A stretch of DNA of 64,000 bases from Flaccisagitta enflata (taxonomy: Eukaryota; Chaetognatha; Sagittoidea; Aphragmophora). The first letter of the stretch is position 1, and every line of letters begins with the position of its first letter. A model generated the notes under the pieces. It made no database searches. It had not been told where the DNA came from and saw only the letters and a list, made by a program, of their open reading frames with translations. Below, piece by piece: positions 56,442-64,000 of the stretch. Where the stretch lies: NCBI GenBank assembly GCA_965153355.1, contig OZ231126.1, forward strand, positions 45,756,001 to 45,820,000. Reading direction: 5' to 3'. Both the position numbers and the translations under genes were made by a program.

Positions 56442-57186
56442 AGTCATCCAAGGATCGCACATGGTCAGCGGTACCCGATGCCCTGCTTGGAGTGATCAAG
56501 TGAAGTAGTAGACTGAGAGCAGGGCAGCGGCCCCAAAGGGCTGATGTCCTGTAGGACACAGGGGGTAATTTCCAGACGTCCTGAGGGGGAATATATCAGG
56601 CCTAAGAGGGATTTGAGGTTTAGGGGGAAGATTTTAGGCCTGAAGATTAGATATGAGATCCAGGGGTAGGCTTGAGGCATTAGGGGCAGATTGGAGGCCT
56701 GGAGGGCTTATTTGAGGCCTGGAATGCTGATTTTAGGGCTGGAGAGCAGATTTGAGGCCTGGAGAGCTGATTTGAGAGCTGATTTGAGGCCTGGAGGGCT
56801 GATTTGAGGTCTGGAGGGCCAATTAGAGGCCTGGAGGGCTGATTTGAAGCCTGGAATGCTGATTTTAGGGCTGGAGAGCAGATTTGAGGCCTCGAGAGCT
56901 GATTTGAGAGCTGATTTGAGGCCTGGAGAGCAGATTTGAGGCCTGGAGAGCTGATTTGAGAGGGCTGATTTGAGGTCTGGAGTGGGCTGATTTGAGGCCT
57001 GAGTGGGCTTATTTGAGGGGCTTAGAGGGCCTGGGCACCAGGCTCAGAGTGGAGGATTTTAGGCCCTGGGCACAGCTGGGGGACTTGATCAGAAGGACGG
57101 AAGGATGGACGGACGGACGGACGTCTGGAAATTACCCCCTGTGTCCTACAGGACATCGGCCCTTTGGGGCCGCTGCCCAAAAAGGG
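56442..57186 (-). mobile_element. Family B element, copy 2
   Basis: The 80-bp tail beginning AGTCATCCAAGGATCGCA is identical to copy 1 for over 50 bp. The left arm is GGGCAGCGGCCCCAAAGGGC... (56522-56581) and the right arm is 57117-57178. The arms are nearly perfect complements, and both read GGGGGTAATTTCCAGACGTC where copy 1 reads a different version in both arms. The core is a degenerate minisatellite of 20-21 bp with ATTTGAGGCCTGGAGGGCT-type units (56598-57060). A GACGGACGGACGGACG tract precedes the right arm. The right end is CAAAAAGG. Confidence 0.87.
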
Positions 57187-58589
<1,403 letters not shown>

Positions 58590-58659
58590 GCAGGATGAAA
58601 GAAGAGAAGGTACGATTGTAGAAAATAGAAATGGGATAAAACACAATACAGACGCAAAA

Positions 58660-58825
<166 letters not shown>

Positions 58826-58922
58826 AATGCATGCAAAGAAAAATCTAGCAATAAAAAACGACAACGCAAAACAACAAAATGAGGGGGATTTAAAAAAGAA
58901 GACTTACGTGGAATTGAAAGAG

Positions 58923-59390
<468 letters not shown>

Positions 59391-59473
<83 letters not shown>
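59391..59473. repeat. (GA)n microsatellite
   Basis: A pure GA tract of about 83 bp. A CT tract of opposite polarity begins 87 bp downstream, making a potential inverted pair. Confidence 0.96.
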
Positions 59474-59476
<3 letters not shown>

Positions 59477-59555
59477 AGGTTTACTTTCATTTAGTTTGCG
59501 GTGGTTAAAAGGGATGGAACCCACTGTCTCAAGATTTCACTGCTCGTCCCACCCT

Positions 59556-59559
<4 letters not shown>

Positions 59560-59624
<65 letters not shown>
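59560..59624. repeat. (CT)n microsatellite
   Basis: About 65 bp of pure CT, ending CTCACTGTC. Confidence 0.95.
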
Positions 59625-61244
<1,620 letters not shown>

Positions 61245-61452
61245 TTGAAGATTTTTTGGGTGCGCGTGATTACCATTTTAACTGAGCGGTAATTTGTAAC
61301 AAAGTTCATATTGTCTAATTGTTACGTTTTGCCAGAATTCTCGGTTCAATGCGGTGAGTCCAATTGTTCCGACAGGAGGTGCGATGCCAAAAGGAAAGAA
61401 AATAGGTGGCCACTTTGCGCGCATTGGGTGAAAAGAAAGGACGAACATGTAC

Positions 61453-61553
<101 letters not shown>

Positions 61554-61744
61554 CCGGTGAGGTGTGACGGGGTGTGACAAAACATGACGAAGTTGACGTG
61601 GATGACGGCAGACTGACAAAGGACGCCATGACTTGACACAAAGGATGCAGCCACTATGTCTCGCTCTCTTTGCGCTTTTTAACACGCTCTGTCTTTGTGT
61701 CTCTCTTTGTCTCTCTGTCACACAGTCTCTCTCTCTCTCTCTCT

Positions 61745-62866
61745 GACTTTACTATCGTTTATGTTCACTAAGTTGGGTCGGAACGCGCTGACAGTTATTG
61801 AAAGTAGGTTGAAACCAAGATAAAATTTTCTGTATGAGTTTCAAATTCAGTAGTTTTGTATGGGAGAATCAAAAGTGAACAAGACAAGAAAAAAGGATTC
61901 GTTTCACTTTTTTTTTCTTTCACGCATTCCGTTGACTCATTCATGAAAACAAATTTTTTGGGCCAAATTTTGGGTTTTTTGTTTCGGTTTTTCGTTTCTG
62001 CATTTCTTTTTTTGTTCTGTTTCGTTTCATTGATTTCGTGTCAAATCACGACTTTTGCTTCACGGATGAAAAAGTGACCTTGTCGCGCACCAACGCATAG
62101 CTGTTCAATCTCTCCAATGCAATCCCCCCCCCCACTCCGCATTAAAAAAAAGTGACCCCCAACCAAATGGAAAAAAGTCTCCTTCCTAATCACAATTGTT
62201 TTCACCGTACAAACTCTTTCCTTGTACTCGCTTTACCATCAGCCTGATGATTTATCAAGTTTCATTCACCCAGTTTAGATTAACTTTCTTACGTCACTTT
62301 TTTGAAATTTCTAGGTCAGATAACACTAACTCGGTCTTCTACGTCACTGCTCCTTTCCTCCCCCCCCCCCCCTCCCCCACTCCTATTTTATTCTATAGCG
62401 ATGTAGAATTCTACATCACTCGCTCGATGTAGAATTCTTCTTCGCTCGCCCGCTCTGCAACTGCATGAATTCCTCTTTCAACAGCTCACCCCCCCCCCCA
62501 TTTCTTTTCCCCCACTTTTTCCAATTCTACAAATGGAAGTGGATTTTATATGCGTGCATTCTGAGTCACTTTTCACGTGAGTTTTATCGTTTTGGCGCGT
62601 GAGATTCGTCGTCAAAAGTCACGACTGCGTCATCAAATGTATCAACCTTTGCGCCATTCTGCTTTCCCCTTTTAAGTCAATGGATTGCTTTTACTCTCTG
62701 TCTCTGTCTCTTTCTCTGTCTCTGTCTCTCTTTCACTTCCATGCTGCTCGCGCAATTTCTCGGTTATTCCAACGACCACATTTCAATTCACGTTAAGAAC
62801 TATTTCCCCTCCTCCCATTTTACTGCTTTTCTCCGTCTCTCTACACAAGACTTTCTCTTCCAAACC
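61745..62866. other. Unassigned AT-rich sequence
   Basis: Poly-C runs lie near 62125, 62360 and 62491. CTGTCTCTGTCTC steps lie at 62698-62731. The only structured site is the short duplicated palindrome at 62400. No exon is certain. Confidence 0.5.
62400..62451. repeat. 26-bp tandem pair containing an 18-bp palindrome
   Basis: GATGTAGAATTCTACATC (62400-62417) is a perfect palindrome. A second copy starting at 62426 keeps GATGTAGAATTCT but has lost the palindrome through A-to-T changes. The rest of the unit is CTCGCTC-like. It could be a binding site or a chance duplication. Confidence 0.75.
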
Positions 62867-62968
62867 ATGAAAAATATTGCTACCTGTGTTATGCCGGCTT
62901 CCCAGCTCCTGGTTGCTCTTGCCCTTCTCTACGCGGCTTTCCCTTTCTCTTTATATTATGCCGAGCAA
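62867..62968 (+). CDS. Possible first coding exon with a signal peptide (tentative)
   Basis: An ATG in good context (ACCATGA) opens a frame beginning MKNIATCVMPAS, then QLLVALALLYAAFPF. This is a short basic N-terminus followed by a hydrophobic stretch of about 15 residues, as in a secretory signal peptide. The frame runs on to 63082 but becomes Val/Phe/Cys and then Leu-Ser from a CT tract, so any real exon would end earlier. A weak donor-like GT lies at 62969 after GAGCAA, and an acceptor-like TTGCAG ends at 63101. I recognise no family. Signal-like stretches arise by chance in pyrimidine-rich DNA, so this is held at low confidence. Confidence 0.15.
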
Positions 62969-63003
62969 GTTGTTTTTGTTTTTTGTTATCTGTGTTGTTG
63001 TTG

Positions 63004-63035
<32 letters not shown>

Positions 63036-64000
63036 TAAATTCCCTTCTTCAATGCCATCAAGTTGACTGTGCCATCAACTGATCAACTGACCACGTTGCA
63101 GAAGTTGCAATTCTTCCCAACTGGCAGAGCTCGTAAATTTTCAGGGAGACTCAATTGTTGTCTGCGCAGCGCACGGATTTTCGATACCTTGAGACTCATC
63201 TCTCTTTTATTCTCTCTCTCTCTCTCTCTCTCTCTATCTGCGTCTCTCACCGTTATCACAACTTGTCGTCGTGATCGGTTCTTCTATGGACTTGGTCTGA
63301 GCAACGGTGCTTCATGTCTTCTGTGTAGCTGTCGTCGTTCGTCATCCGCGCTCCGTCGACCGAGACCGACCCGTAGCAAGAAGGAAAGGGGGATTAGGTG
63401 GACGGGGGGATTTACGCTCAAGTAGGGAGGAGGCAAAGGCGAAGGCCAGGACATGAGAGGGGCATGGGGGGAATACCTGATGGCAATGTTTGGACGGGGA
63501 TGGTAAAATAGTTTACGACAGGAGATGCAAAGACTAAGGGGACGTTGGAAGAGCCTTGATAGTGAACTGATACAGATAGAGCTTAAGCTGGTAATTTTTG
63601 CTTGACTGCTTATTGTGGACCAGAGGTATCTATCCAGAGAGGTAAATGGTAAAACGAATATTTAGAAGCGTCAGAAGTGCAACGTTTTCTGGGCATGAAG
63701 ACTATTGCCAGTTTGACAGGACCTGCTCTGGCCTCTATTGATAGTGCGAGGAGAGTAAAGTTGCAATCTTTCTTTCACCCCAGATACCCCTGTCGCTGAC
63801 CCTCCCTTTTGTCATTTTCTAGCACTTCCTCCATCCACCTATGATACCCCCGATTCTTCCAACCCCTCCCTCTATTCCAATTTCTGGCAGGCCCCCCTGC
63901 CGACGTGGGCTGTCGCCGTAATTCACGGAACTGATTAGTCCTTCCTTCCCTTGATTGCGAGTTATGACGTCAGGCAACGTGGCGTTTTATGACGAAAGAA
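62969..64000. other. Unassigned sequence to window end
   Basis: Short CT tracts lie at 63005-63032 and 63211-63234. A 120-codon + frame (63063-63425) spans the second one and shows no family features. From 63430 to 64000 the DNA is ordinary and single-copy-looking. Confidence 0.45.

Overview
This is eukaryotic nuclear DNA, probably from an invertebrate animal, and I can find no gene in it that I would defend. There are no bacterial-style gene arrays, no recognisable conserved proteins, and no rRNA, tRNA or snRNA genes. Nearly every long open frame is a translation of a microsatellite. The window is probably intergenic or deep intronic. The animal assignment is an inference from the repeat types: extreme GA/CT microsatellite content, non-autonomous elements that look like Helentrons and carry GTCC/GTCG tetranucleotide tracts, and hAT-type insertions. 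I cannot name a species.

Microsatellites dominate. By rough hand count about 15% of the bases lie in simple repeats, and more than half of that is (GA/CT)n. About 55 GA/CT tracts of 25 bp to over 340 bp are spread from end to end in both orientations. Others are (TTTC)n, (ATC)n, (GTT/CAA)n, (CA)n, (CATT)n, (GACT)n, (TTC)n, (GAG)n, a compound GT-CT-TA-CT block, and GACA/GTCT tracts joined to GA/CT tracts.

Between them lie mobile-element remains whose ends can be read directly. (1) Family A: about eight short copies or fragments with T-rich ends, subterminal inverted repeats and an internal GTCC/GTCG tract (5941, 8451, 25643, 31169, 34529, 36158, 53992 and about 60060). (2) Family B/C: two copies of one element (32434-33210 and 56442-57186) and a more distant relative (41793-42227). 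All have inverted repeats of about 60 bp starting GGGCAGC and a core minisatellite of about 21 bp. (3) A 1,450-bp foldback element (51719-53168) that is a palindrome along its whole length, with an 8-bp target duplication. (4) Two hAT-like insertions with perfect 8-bp target duplications (22065-22371 and 30191-31523). The second contains a family A copy. (5) A probable AT-rich element (41252-42771) that contains the family C copy.

The most interesting signal is in families A and B/C. The paired arms change together from copy to copy. In family A a proximal hairpin arm, its partner and a distant arm at the other end all change in step. This suggests selection for pairing between the two ends, or repeated homogenisation of the arms. 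The only protein-like hint is a short signal-peptide-like frame at 62867, held at low confidence.
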